Origin: Epithemia pelagica | Lineage: Eukaryota; Bacillariophyta; Bacillariophyceae; Surirellales; Surirellaceae | Reading direction: 5' to 3' | NCBI GenBank assembly: GCA_946965045.2 | Contig: OX337229.1 | Location: 3,720,001-3,784,000, forward strand | DNA length: 64,000 nucleotides | Part shown: positions 1 through 11,296 of the stretch, piece after piece | Layout of the letters: the number at the start of each line of letters is the position of its first letter | How positions within the stretch are numbered: the first letter of the stretch is position 1 | The notes under the pieces: model-generated | Databases searched by the model: none | Told to the model about the DNA's origin: nothing | Seen by the model: the letters and a program-made list of their open reading frames with translations, nothing else | Made by a program: the position numbers and the translations under genes

Positions 1-608
1 CCGGTGGTCAAAGAAACATGCGAAATTCTGTGGAATCCATGGGGACAATCGAGCCAATGAGTGTGGGGAGTGAAGCAAACATGAGCTATGCCACCATGAA
101 CAGTTCCGTTTTCTCAATTTTGCGACCTGAGGGAACTGATGAACAAGGGGACTCAAAGCCTAGCAAGGATTTCCCAACACCTGACAATGAACGCAGCTTT
201 CGTGAATTGGAACAGGAGGAGGCACCAACATATGTTCGAGTGTACCCGACCGATGCTGGGGCAGGAACTGGCTTGGAAAGCGATTTCATGAGTAGTACAA
301 AGTTTGGCCTTGCCAGTGATGCCTCAATGTCCATTGCAGACTTAGGTGGATCTCGAAAGAGGCAGCCATCTTCAGTGGCGTTAAAAGATGTCAAGGAAGA
401 GGGTTATAGGGAAGTTTATGATTCAATTCTTGGCGAAGTGGCGCCACCATCGATGCAGAGCGACTCAGCTTCCGGAATAGAAGCAATGGGAAGCTCATCG
501 TTGAATCTGTTGAAGGGAATGCTCATGTCACAGGATGAGCTTCCCCCCTCGGGAAGCTCACAACAACAGGGACGAAGTGATTTACCACAAGACAGTGCGA
601 AGAAATAG
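1..608 (+). CDS. 3' end of an unknown protein (partial)
   Basis: The reading frame beginning at base 3 is open from the window edge to a TAG at 606-608, so this is probably the C-terminal about 200 residues of a longer protein whose start lies outside. An ATG at 18 is in frame, but nothing marks it as the true start. The sequence is Ser/Gly/Glu-rich, low in hydrophobic blocks and looks disordered; there are no membrane segments, Cys clusters or catalytic motifs. A tail of a regulatory or transcription-factor protein would look like this, but I recognise no family. The next gene starts about 285 nt downstream on the same strand. Confidence 0.5.
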   Translation, partial: GGQRNMRNSVESMGTIEPMSVGSEANMSYATMNSSVFSILRPEGTDEQGDSKPSKDFPTPDNERSFRELEQEEAPTYVRVYPTDAGAGTGLESDFMSSTKFGLASDASMSIADLGGSRKRQPSSVALKDVKEEGYREVYDSILGEVAPPSMQSDSASGIEAMGSSSLNLLKGMLMSQDELPPSGSSQQQGRSDLPQDSAKK

Positions 609-893
609 CACAATGTAAGAGCATGTTAAGTATGTTGGATTGTTGTTTTACAGTTTCGTGCACTTGGACAGAGAACATGGCATCTTTGTGGCAAGGCTGA
701 TTACTCAGGTTTGACGAGATTGAAACATATCCATACGCATAAGATTAGGACCACAGAAGTAGCGAATCTTCCAGTTTTCGCGGGACTAAGGTATATGTGG
801 AAGTATTGATGCGACCAAAATGTCTATAGATTCTGGGTCATCGATCTGAAAAACGATGGAAGAAATCCCGCAAAAGACACTTTGCAGGAAGGT

Positions 894-1918
894 ATGAATA
901 CGGATACTCGTAAGATGAAAAGTGTTATCGCTTCTCCGGAACACGATAGCATTAACAATGAGAGCCTCAGCTTTCATGAGACAAACGCCAGTCGGGGCTC
1001 CAAACGGGCACATGAGCTTCTGGAAGATCATTCCAATAGTGACAGCAAAGAAAACGAGGTGCTCGACAGTACAGCATTACAGAACGAGAAGGAAAACGAC
1101 CAGGACAATGCTGCGCAATTGCTTGCCATTTGGAGAAACCTTGAGAAATCGGCGGACGATGGTGAGGGTTACGATGATGCAATTTCCAATGCCCTAGAGA
1201 AGACATCGCAGCTCGTAAACGAACAAATTGCCGAAGTCATTCGGTGTGGGCTACAAAGCTTCCATTCTCTAGAGAGACTTTCTCGTGCTCATAGTGTTCT
1301 TCAAGACGAGTGTAAGGCCAAAACAACTGAAATTCAACGCTTACGATTGGCAGACGAAAAGCAACGTAAAACGATCCAGGTAAATGCAAGACTTTCAACA
1401 TCTAACCCTTAAATCTATCGACTTACGTATGTTCTCCATACTTTACTCTGATCAAGAATTTGCTTCACTCTGTGGAATCTGTAAAGACGGATACCCGCAA
1501 TGCGTCAGATCATGCAATTGTTGAGGCCCGTTTGAGAGCTGAACTCAGCTTGGCCACTGAGGAAAAGAACGAAGCACTGCAGTCATCCCGTGCATTCCAA
1601 GCAAAAAGCTCGCTCCTTTCCGAGCAACTCCAGCAAGTCAAGAACAAACTATCCCGTGCCATCCAAGAAAAGATTCAGATCGAACGGGAACAGCGAACGT
1701 CTATGTCTCTGACCAAGTCACTTGAAACTCACCAGAGATCAACGCCTTCTGCTCCTTCAAAGGAGATCGAGCAGTACAAGCTCAAAGTAATTGATCTGGA
1801 AAACCAGGTAACAACTTTGAAAAACTTGGTTGCTCAAAAGAACGCTCGACTGGAAGAGCTGGGATGCCCGTTGAAGCACACAATCGGGGATGAGAAGAGC
1901 ATCAACACCACCAAGTGA
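894..1918 (+). CDS. coiled-coil protein with two KEN boxes
   Basis: Two exons, 894-1379 and 1457-1918, are joined by a 77-nt phase-0 GT-AG intron (CAG|GTAAAT ... ATCAAG|AAT) and give 315 residues. The ATG at 894 is the first in frame after a TGA at 807; a 13-codon uORF in another frame starts at 856. The N-terminal half is polar and contains two KEN tripeptides (in SKENEV and EKENDQ) within about 17 residues of each other. From about residue 95 to 295 the protein is mostly charged alpha-helix with heptad-like spacing, so a coiled coil is likely. KEN boxes are known APC/C degrons; that this protein is cell-cycle degraded is inference. No family recognised. Confidence 0.75.
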
Positions 1919-2030
1919 CGGTGCTTGTATTTTGCTACTTCATGCCAGAATTCCGACCCATCGGTCGAAGTAGCTGAATAGGTTACTTCGTAATAATAAA
2001 GTGTTGATTTCTCCTCCGATTTCAATCTTG

Positions 2031-3956
2031 TTAAAAAATCTGGCTTGTGTTACTAGAACGACCGCTGAGACGCTGGTGAAGACCTCGCGTGCGGTGTAAG
2101 TATGATGCTCGAGCAAAACCTGTACCAGTAAATTGTTATGAGTGAAGGAAAACATAGAGACGACAATCGACCATTGTGAGTTTGAACAAGTGTTGCGTAC
2201 CTGCAATTCCCATGAGGCTTGTCAGCACAACCAATGCTGCTGAAGAAGGAAGATGAACTTTGTTAGTGAATAGACACGGAATCAAGTCTCGTGACTTGTG
2301 ACAGCTCTTACCAAAGAGGCCCACATTGTGCAAGCTACCATCGCGATACTCCATGCAGTAGGTGCTAACCTTTCTACATGTTAGCCGCGCTGAGATCACA
2401 TAGGCAACTGCCCCCGATATGCCGTTTTGAAGGACGATGTTTGCGTACGCTCCTTCTTTCTCGTAAAAGAAATAGTCCGCAAAAACAGCTTTGAGGGTCC
2501 CTTCAAATGTTGCCCTACCTATTCCTTGGAGACAATAAATCCCTATCAACATGAGGAAACTCCACTGTTCCATATTCGGTTGAATCAAGAACGGAATGGC
2601 AACCCAAGCAAAACAAGCTGCGCCCAGATAGAGGATAGGGCCCTTGCCTGTGATTCGGGCCATGTGACCAAAGACTAAGGAGGCCACAGCAGCAGCTCCG
2701 CCATGTACGGCAACCAAAAGTCCCACCATAGAAGCCTTGGAATCGTGCAACGCGAACGGAACAACTTCCCCATTGACAAACGAGTCCAGAAAAGCACCCG
2801 AGAATCCAAATGCAGCACTCAGTCCAATCATGTATTTCATTTTGGAATCATTCACCAGGAGCCGGATAGTTGCGGTCGTATTGTAGAACGCCCCTCTAGC
2901 TCCAGATGGCTCGTCCTCACTTTCTGACCGAGTCGATTGAACGGGGTATTTTTTTACAAGAATCATTAACACAGTGGCAACAACCTGGAGTAGAGCCCAA
3001 TGTAAGATGTGTCCACGACGTGTCATGGTGAGATATTAAAAAACCTACCGCAGCTGAGAAATAAACGGAAAATACGATAGCCCAGGGAACTCTAAACTGG
3101 CGAACAAGAACTGTCGACAGCAGATCAAGCGTTGTTTCCTCGATAAGAAGAACAAATGCAAAAACTCCATTAAGGTACCCAGTAGATTGCGAATGGTCTA
3201 TATTTGACAAAATAGCATACTCCTCCGCTGCCTCGGCAACGTATGTTGGCCCTGTCGAAAGAAAAAGAACAAAGTGCATGATGAGCACGCACAAAGATAC
3301 AAGACTTGTCTTTTCATCCTGGACTTCATGAACGTATACTTGCCTGAAGTCCACAGTATTCCAGCTCCAATGCCACCCACCGTGGCGCCTGTCAAGGCAA
3401 AGACTTTGTCTGACTGAGGTATGATGATGGCTGTCATAAAACAACCAATGTAGACACAAAATAGTCCCATGCCAAGAACAAGAGCGTTTCGACTTCCAAG
3501 TTCTTTGACGACATGGATGGCAAAAGTGACGGCCGACAATGTGTAGAATAGATAGAGGGTTCCCGATTGAATCATGCCCAAACCTCCAAGTTCTGCCGAA
3601 GCCAGGGCTAGGCATGCCAAGGCCGAGGCGGGGACGATCGAGAATAATATGGACATTCGACAAAAGTTGTTAAACACCTCTTTCGCTGACCTGGAACTGG
3701 ACTCAGCAATGCCGTCGCAGCTTGAAGGGTCATCCGAATATTCATCTGGGAATCTCTCCATGTTGTCTTCGTCACTACCAATATTTGTCCCACCCTGATC
3801 GTCACGGAACAAACCATTGCCTCCACGAAGAACACAAGATCCAGAAAGTTGTTCCTCAGTTGAAAGCCCGCCGTATCTTCTGCTGCTAGCGCGGAAGCCC
3901 TGCCGTTCTTCATTTTTGGACATTGCGATCCCTACTCCAGGATTCTCGTTGGACAT
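2031..3956 (-). CDS. UNC-93-like major facilitator membrane protein
   Basis: Five exons on the minus strand (3956-3344, 3251-3049, 2984-2312, 2239-2201, 2119-2031) keep phase at every junction and give 538 residues. A polar, acidic cytosolic N-terminus of about 100 residues precedes roughly 10-12 hydrophobic segments. The motif around ILWTSG-PTYVAEAA, spanning the first junction, is the UNC-93 family signature (usually ILWTxQGxY). UNC-93 proteins are MFS-fold polytopic membrane proteins, some acting as ion-channel or receptor regulators; the substrate here is unknown. The first intron (3343-3252) can only keep frame if it starts with GC rather than GT. The first in-frame ATG is at 3956. The start codon faces the ARF-GEF gene across 195 bp. 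Confidence 0.85.
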
Positions 3957-4151
3957 GGCCAAATGCCATTGACTTTAACATTATTTCTCATTCATGTAAC
4001 CTTATCTAAAGAGCAATGAAGTCTCATACCACTCCCAAGCGCGTCCGTCGTGGATGAGCGACCGGTCCAATGACGGGCGCGCGAAACGACCCAGAAAAAA
4101 CCTCAAACAACATAAGAAGCAAGTATCCCTAGAGACGGTGGACATTCGACC
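3957..4151. promoter_or_regulatory. short head-to-head promoter region (UNC-93-like / ARF-GEF)
   Basis: Only 195 bp separate the start codons of two divergently transcribed genes, so both promoters and 5' leaders must share this interval. No TATA box stands out. Bidirectional use is inferred from spacing alone. Confidence 0.4.
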
Positions 4152-7100
4152 ATGTCTCGCATTCAGGAAGCTCTGGCCGGCTTGAACATGAGCATCAAAG
4201 GTGTTGATGCCAAGGAATCTTTGTCGCCACACGCTCAGTTCATTCAAAAAGACTTGTTGCCACTGACGACCAAGCTCCAACGAGAAGTTCGTGGAAGACG
4301 ATGCCGGGTACGTCAATGACTTTTGTGTGTGGAGCCGAGATGCACGACACAATTATTGAGGAAGAGGGAAATAACAAAGAATTGTTCGACTTGTATGTAT
4401 TGTTGCACAGGATATCCAAAAGATATTGCAAGAATCTATTTTACAGATTCGTCCATTTCAGAACGAAGAATGGCCACCCAAAAAGGGCATTCCTCCAGCG
4501 TCGATTGACACGAGCGCTGGTTCCACGGAAGACAATGCACAGAAACTTTCGGAAGATTTGGATGACAACGATTATGAAGACAGTGTTGCAGATTCAGAGT
4601 CTGTGCAAGGAGAAGTGGCAGCGGAGGAGGATAGTAGGGGTGGAGCTGAGATACTTCCAGTGACCGACGCATTAGGAACCATCACGGACGATGAACAAAG
4701 CATTCGTCCTCAAAACCCAGTCGAAGAAGATCCACAAGCACAGGATCCTGTGCATAGTTCTATTGTACATCTGACTGAAACTCTGATAATGCTGATGCAC
4801 AATCCTGCCAAAACGAACCGAGCTTGCGATCTATCTTTGCAGATCATATCACTGTTAGTGGGACGTCGATACCTTTCAGGTGTGGCTGGTGGTCAAGGGG
4901 ACATTTCGGCGTCTGGACCCCACGAATCTGAGGGACAAGAATCCTCTTTGATTCACCGAGTTTTGGAAGGAGTTGCCAAAGTTTCGGAATCCAATAATGA
5001 AATGATCTATGTCCCTGTCATTGACACCTTGAAAACGCTCATGACTTCACCAAAGTGTGGCATTCATGAAGTTTCCATGTTGCTGGCACTTCGCACGACT
5101 TTCCATGTCTATCTTGTGACAAAATCAGAAACGTGCAGAAATTCTGCTAAATTGGCTCTCCTCGATATGCTTCGTTCAGTCTTTTCTCGCATGGAGGCCT
5201 ATGAGGCCGTGGCCAAGCGACAAATCCAAAAATCTGGAGCCACATCCAATGTTTCCACTCCAAAATCCGATGACGGAGGATCCGTCTCGAACGTGTCATT
5301 TGCTTCTCAATACCATACCGATAGTTACGTGCTTTTTCGGGCTCTCTGTAAATTGAGCTCCAAAGATCTACCAGTGGACAATGACAATGAGACAGCAACT
5401 CGGCTATTCAATACGCATGCAACAACCGACCCTCTTGCCCTCAACAGCAAGATTCTGTCTCTAGAACTTATTCTTGCTGCAATGGATTTTTGCGGTGAAG
5501 CATTCTGTGAAGGAGAGCGATTCATTCACCTCTTGCAGCATTATCTCTGCTCTTCTTTGCTAAAGAACTGCATGTCCGAGCATACCCAAATTGCTTTTAC
5601 GTCACAAAAAATTTTCCTTGTTCTGGTGTACAAGTTCAAGGCGCATTTGAAGCAAGAGATTGAAGTTTTCCTTTCCAATGTATTTCTGAAAGTACTCGAT
5701 TCACCAAACTCGTCTTTTAAACAAAAAGCATTGGTGTTGGAATCACTGCGGTCGTTGAGCAATGATGCATCTCTCCTCACGCAACTATTTCTTAATTACG
5801 ACTGTGATTTGCATGAAAAGAACTTGTACAAAGAAATCATTCACATGCTGACAAAGTTGGCAGGGAAGGCAACATCTGCTCCCTCGTCCGTTTCACGAAA
5901 GGATTCGGAAGAAGAAACCGAGTTAAGCCTTGCAGCTATTGAAGTCCTGGTCACCACAATGCGAGCAATGCTTCGTGCGCTTGGGCTGCCTAGTGGAGAA
6001 GAGCCCAGCGAGGATAGTGCCGGGGCACGAATCAGAGGAATGCTCAGTATTGATGCTGCTGAGTCGACAAAACCGGAGGAAACTAAGGATGTCGCTTCTG
6101 CCGCGACCGAAAGTTTGACGGACGATATATCTGTCTCTGACCGAATAAGTACTGCTGTTGGCGAGTTTGAAGAGATTGGCAGTTCTGATGTCGCTGGGCA
6201 GATAGTCGATGCCTACGAGATGAAGCGAAATGTTGAACAGAACTTTGAAATCGGTGCGGTAAAATTCACTCTGTCGCTCAAGGGCGGTCTCAATTTTTTC
6301 ATAGACAATGGGCTAGTTAAGCTCGATGCCCGTGAAATGGCATTGTTCTTTCTGGCAAACCGTGATAAGTTGGACAAAACGCAAATGGGGGAGGCACTGG
6401 GACGTGAACCAGACTCAGCGTTTGTTAAGGACAACAACGTTGACGCGGAGAAGGGAGGCCCTGGTTTCTGGGTCCGGATTCTACACCATTACATTGACGC
6501 TCTTGAGTTTTCTGGACTGTTGTTTGACGAAGCGATTCGGTTGTTCTTGTCTGGTTTTCGTCTTCCCGGTGAGGCCCAGAAGATTGATCGAATAATGGAA
6601 AAGTTTGCTGAGAAGTTTACCTCCCAGAATCCTGAGATCTTCCCATCAGCTGACACAGCGTTTATTCTGGCTTTCTCAGTGATCATGCTAAACACTGATC
6701 TTCACAACCCTAGTATCAAGCCTGAGAGAAGAATGACGTTGGATTCGTTCTTGCGCAATAATCGAGGAATTGGTGAAAACGGTTCTGATCTCCCTCAAGA
6801 GTTCCTAGAAGGGATATTCAATCGCATAAAAGAGAAGCCCTTTAGTTTGAAAGAAGATGACGATGCGCGAGAAAGAGTTGCACAAAAACAAATATCCGAT
6901 TCCCTGGTTTTCTTTGAAAGCCCCGCCTTATTCGGGACAACGATGGAGCAACGGAAAAGGGAAACATTCAAGAAGGAGAAGGATGAACTTGTAGCACAGA
7001 CTGAAAGATTGATCCGTCGACGACCAGAAAAGAGCACACCTCGAACTGCGGGAACCTCGACGAACCTCGATTCGGTTGCTCCCGCCGACGTAGTTAGGCC

Positions 7101-10100
7101 GATGTTTGATGTAACATGGGGGCCTTTGCTTGGTATTCTATCTCAAGTACTTGAATGTTCAGATGACGAAAGAAGCATTACGGTGTGCTTGAGTGGGTTT
7201 ATATACGCGGTTCGCATTTCGTCTCATGGGAGGATGTCCCTTGCTCGAGATACCTTTGTGTCATCCCTCGCCAAATTCACGTACCTCGGTTCAATAAAGG
7301 AAATGAAGAGGAAAAACATTGAAAGTGTAAGAACTCTTTTGACCATTGCCATCGTTGACGGCGAGTACCTTGGGGAATGTTGGGAACCAGTGCTACAGTG
7401 CATATCACAACTTGCGCGATTGAGGCTTTATGCTTCAGGCCTTGACGCCGACGAATCGTTTCTCGGAAAACAGAAGAAAGCACAACCTACTCCTGCTCGC
7501 GACTTCGATTTGTTTCGTCCAGCTCCTCGTGTTGACTCTGCCCGTGAGGCCGAAGAAATCAATGGAAAGGCAATCCTAGAAGCTGTTCACGAGTCGCTCA
7601 TGGACAAGGTGTTCTCTTCAACAGTGAATCTCTCCGCACATAGTTTGGCTAGATTCATTGAGCGACTGATCACAGTTTCACGAGCAGAGATTGCGGGTAA
7701 TTCAAAGAGTGTCATCACTGGAATCGACAGCGGCAGAGGAAAGAATGCGTCGACTGGAAATGAAGGACCAAGTATCTTTTCCTTGCAACGATTGGTGGAG
7801 GTAGCGGATTTCAATATGAATGTTCGGCCACGTCTTGTATGGGCGCAAGTATGGGAAGTCTTGGCAGATTTTTTTGCCGAAATCGCTTGTCATGAAAACG
7901 CTATGGTCAGCGTCTTTGCGATTGATTCGCTTAAACAGTTGAGCTTCAAGTTCTTGGAGAAACCAGAGTTGAAGGAGTTCAATTTCCAAAGATTGTTTCT
8001 GAAACCTTTTCTCGTTGTTATGGAAGACAAAGGAAGCAGGGTTGAAATTCGGGAAATGGTTCTTCAATGTGTTAGCAATATTGTGATGACGAAAAGCCAC
8101 AATCTGCGCAGTGGATGGAAAGTTGTTTTTTCTATCTTGGACCACTCAGCCTGTGATGCGAATCCCAAAATCGAGGCTCTTGGCATGGGGATCTTACAGC
8201 GCCTACTGGACGAACATCTCTCGGAACTCTGCAGTATTTCGGACGAAGACAGCTCATCAGATACGAACCGTACCCTTTCTAGCATGGAACGTAGAGATCG
8301 GAACGCAAATGTTGATGATTTTGTTGGCCTCTGTCGTGCTTCGTTGTCGTTTGTTGGAAAAGAAGGTACTGGTACTCCCCGACCAGTAGGACTATCGCTC
8401 CGGGCATTCTGTCATACTGCCATTTACGCAGATCTTCTGGCGTCAAAGCGTGTTCATCCGGCAGTGTCAGGAGCTCAATCTACTGAACCAGACTCTCCTG
8501 GGTATACTTATTCTGGTTTAGGGGAACAGGATAGTCTTGAAATGGTTGCATGGAGACCTTTACTAGAAGGGCTGGCGGAATGGGTGCGATCCCCGGTAAC
8601 TGATGGAGCCGGAGGAGTAGGTTGTCTGTTGCAACGGGGGAGTATCCTTGCCTTGCGTGCTATTTTGCTGCGTCATGGACACATTTTCTCCCATGCTCAA
8701 TTGTCGGCGATTCTAGAACAAACGCTGATCCCTGCCATTCAAGCTGGTGCAGAGAGCGACACGTCACAAGTTTTAAACATTTCATCAGAGTCGCCCTTTG
8801 TTTCCAGCATCGACTTTTTGGCTGAACCCCTTCCGCTGCCACCAGCTGCAGACGACAATCGTCTTCGCCTATTCGAATCGAATATGGATTCGTCATCGAA
8901 ACGCAAACTTGGATCTGCGGAGTTGATGCTGGAAGCAAGCTTCACCGATCTGAGACATGGAGGCGACGGTGACCTAAGCCGAGCTTACCAACTTGCCAAG
9001 AAGGAGGATGTAGCTCTACGACCTGCATTGGAAGAACCCTTCCCGAACAGTTGGCTTGCGACTACGGCCCCATCAGCTCTCGGTCTTCTCACCGATGTTG
9101 CTAGCGTAGTTGTTGTTCCTCGTGGGGACGAAGGAAGCAGATTCATTTGGCCCTGTCTTGCGCAACAATATAGAGCTTGGTGTGTGGGGAGAACCGGTGT
9201 TGTCAATGATAACGAAAGTGTTCGATGGACTCCATGCGAAGCACTTGTGCGAGTCACCTGTCGAGAGATGCAGCGTCTATCATCAAGACTATCGGATATG
9301 TTCGACAAGATGGAAAATGCAGATGCTACTAGTTGGGCTTCATGCGTCCTTGATCTTTTTGCGGATCTGATACATCAAAACGTCCTGGTTGAAAACAAAG
9401 TCCGGGAAGCACTTGTACTTCGCAGACAAGAGTTTGTGGGTCAAATTCAAGAGGAACCCACCCGTTCACCTCCAAGTCGACAAGGATCGCTTCGAAATAC
9501 CCCGTTCGGACGAGGCCGTCTACTTAAACTTCGGCATGATGGTTTCGATGTCGAAGGAGAGCGCGTTACAAACGTCATCAAGCTCAATTTTGGGGGCACT
9601 TTGTATCAACCCGAAACACTATCCAGCCCCTTTAAAGGGGAGTCGGCTGAATCTAGGTTAGAAGGTACCAACAACGGAGCTAGCGACGAGTCGTTTTCTG
9701 GGTCTGCGGACTACCTTAAGGACGGAGTACCCTCCCTGAGAATTCGGGTCATTGCGCTTCATATGCTCCATCATGCACTCTGTGATGTGCTGGATCGCTA
9801 TGTTTCCCATGTCCCGCAGCATGTCATCTCAGGCTTGATCGACGCACTGAACGAATCTCGTGTTTCCGCAGAACGAGCAGTCTCCGAACAAGATGTCGCA
9901 GTCGCTTTTCAGGAAGCTTTGATGAGTGACTGGGGACATGGTGTTGACGAGATGCAAGCGGCCATTGAAGGCTCATCTCACCTTCAAGGCAGTGCTATGT
10001 TTTTCCTGACACAAGAGGCTGGTGCAACCCAGGCAACGATTAATATGTTATCCATTCTATACAAAGGCACAGACGATACTGCAGAAAGGGAAGAATGGGA

Positions 10101-10437
10101 CAGAGAAACCTTTGCTGAACCCTACCTCCTTGCTGTAATTCATGATGTGATGACAAAATTTGTGGCATCGGAGAGACGTGATAGTCACATGATAACCCCC
10201 AATGTGTGGCGTAATGCAAGTGAGAGCGGTGGCAAAGTTGCTGTATATTGCACTTCGTTTGCTACCGTCATTGTTGAAATTCTGACCATATTGAAATTGA
10301 TGAGAGAAGATCAGTTCAGAAAACACATACGAGTTATATTTCCGTGGTTGTGTGATTTGGTCTGCGTTCAAAGTGATGAAATTCGTCACCTGGTCAAAGA
10401 TGTCATGGAAAGACAAGTGCTACCAGCCATAGCCTAG
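4152..10437 (+). CDS. BIG-type ARF guanine-nucleotide exchange factor (Sec7 domain)
   Basis: Exons 4152-4307 and 4411-10437 (103-nt phase-0 intron) encode 2060 residues. N-terminal helical DCB/HUS regions include the HUS-box sequence NYDCDL at about residue 514. The Sec7 domain spans about 655-860 and has the loop FRLPGEAQKIDR, whose Glu (about residue 773) is the catalytic glutamic finger, and the motif AFSVIMLNTDLHNP. Long helical C-terminal regions correspond to HDS repeats. BIG/SEC7 proteins load GTP on ARF at the trans-Golgi to recruit vesicle coats; sequence after the Sec7 core (NNRGI, DLPQEFL) favours BIG over GBF. Length is slightly above the usual 1700-1850. The first exon, only 52 codons, supplies the start. 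Confidence 0.93.
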
Positions 10438-11296
10438 TCGAGGAATCATGACATTGTCGGACGTTGGCCATCGCAGCTCGTTTAGTCTCCCACCGTAGCA
10501 TTTGGTTTGTACTCCATTCAAAACTTTGTGAAGTAATAAAACGAACTACTGACGAAAAGTAAACTGCTCCAGGCGATGGGAATACTATGAAGCAAAAATA
10601 GGAGTTCCTCTTCTCTTCGTTGCGAACTTGTTGGGTAATGTCAGAACTACGCTCCTAAAATGAGTGAGTTGTGAGATAGCCTTATTCAACCTCCCAATCC
10701 GCGCTGAAGTGATATGAGGAGGAGGAAAGGTCGCGGGAATGGGTTTAAGGTTTAACATACCTCACCACTATATTCAAGAGTGTCTCCGGGTACGTCACCG
10801 TGAGATGTGAGGGAGGTACCTTAGATGTATAGATCCCATCTCCCAACACTCCTACGCGAGGGTGAAAAACTAAAGGAGTGCATTTTTACACTATGTGTTT
10901 GTGTATCAACAGCGGTGCAACTCTTACCGCTCAGGGAGATTGATGCTTCTTGCGCAGTTTTCTCGTTTCGCTGATACACCTCATCGCCCAGATATCAAGG
11001 GGGGACCGGGCTGCGCGAATCATCAATCGGTTGGAATGAAAAATTTTTCCCCTTACACGAACAACCGGCCATTGATCGATTGAGAGTTGCGTCTGTTGGT
11101 CCCATTCACTCTTTCGTTCTGAATCGTCAATTCACGCAAGACGCTCTTTTCTTTCGCGTAGTCTTCTTTTTCGGCTTCTTCTGTCTGTGATTGATTGAAC
11201 TGATGTCACTCTCATGAAAAAAGTCGACACTTCCTCGTCAGGGCAAAAAACAACATCAAGAGCCTATTTCATGTTCCATCACACAGTTTTTAGACC
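10438..11296. other. intergenic, no gene seen
   Basis: About 860 bp between the ARF-GEF stop and the GH28-like start. Short open frames here (for example 10895-11083) have no recognisable content. It should hold the 3' UTR of the first gene and the promoter of the second. Confidence 0.5.

Noticed and set aside
10895-11083. 62-codon ORF between ARF-GEF and GH28 genes
   Set aside because: Short, no ATG context or recognisable content; likely chance.
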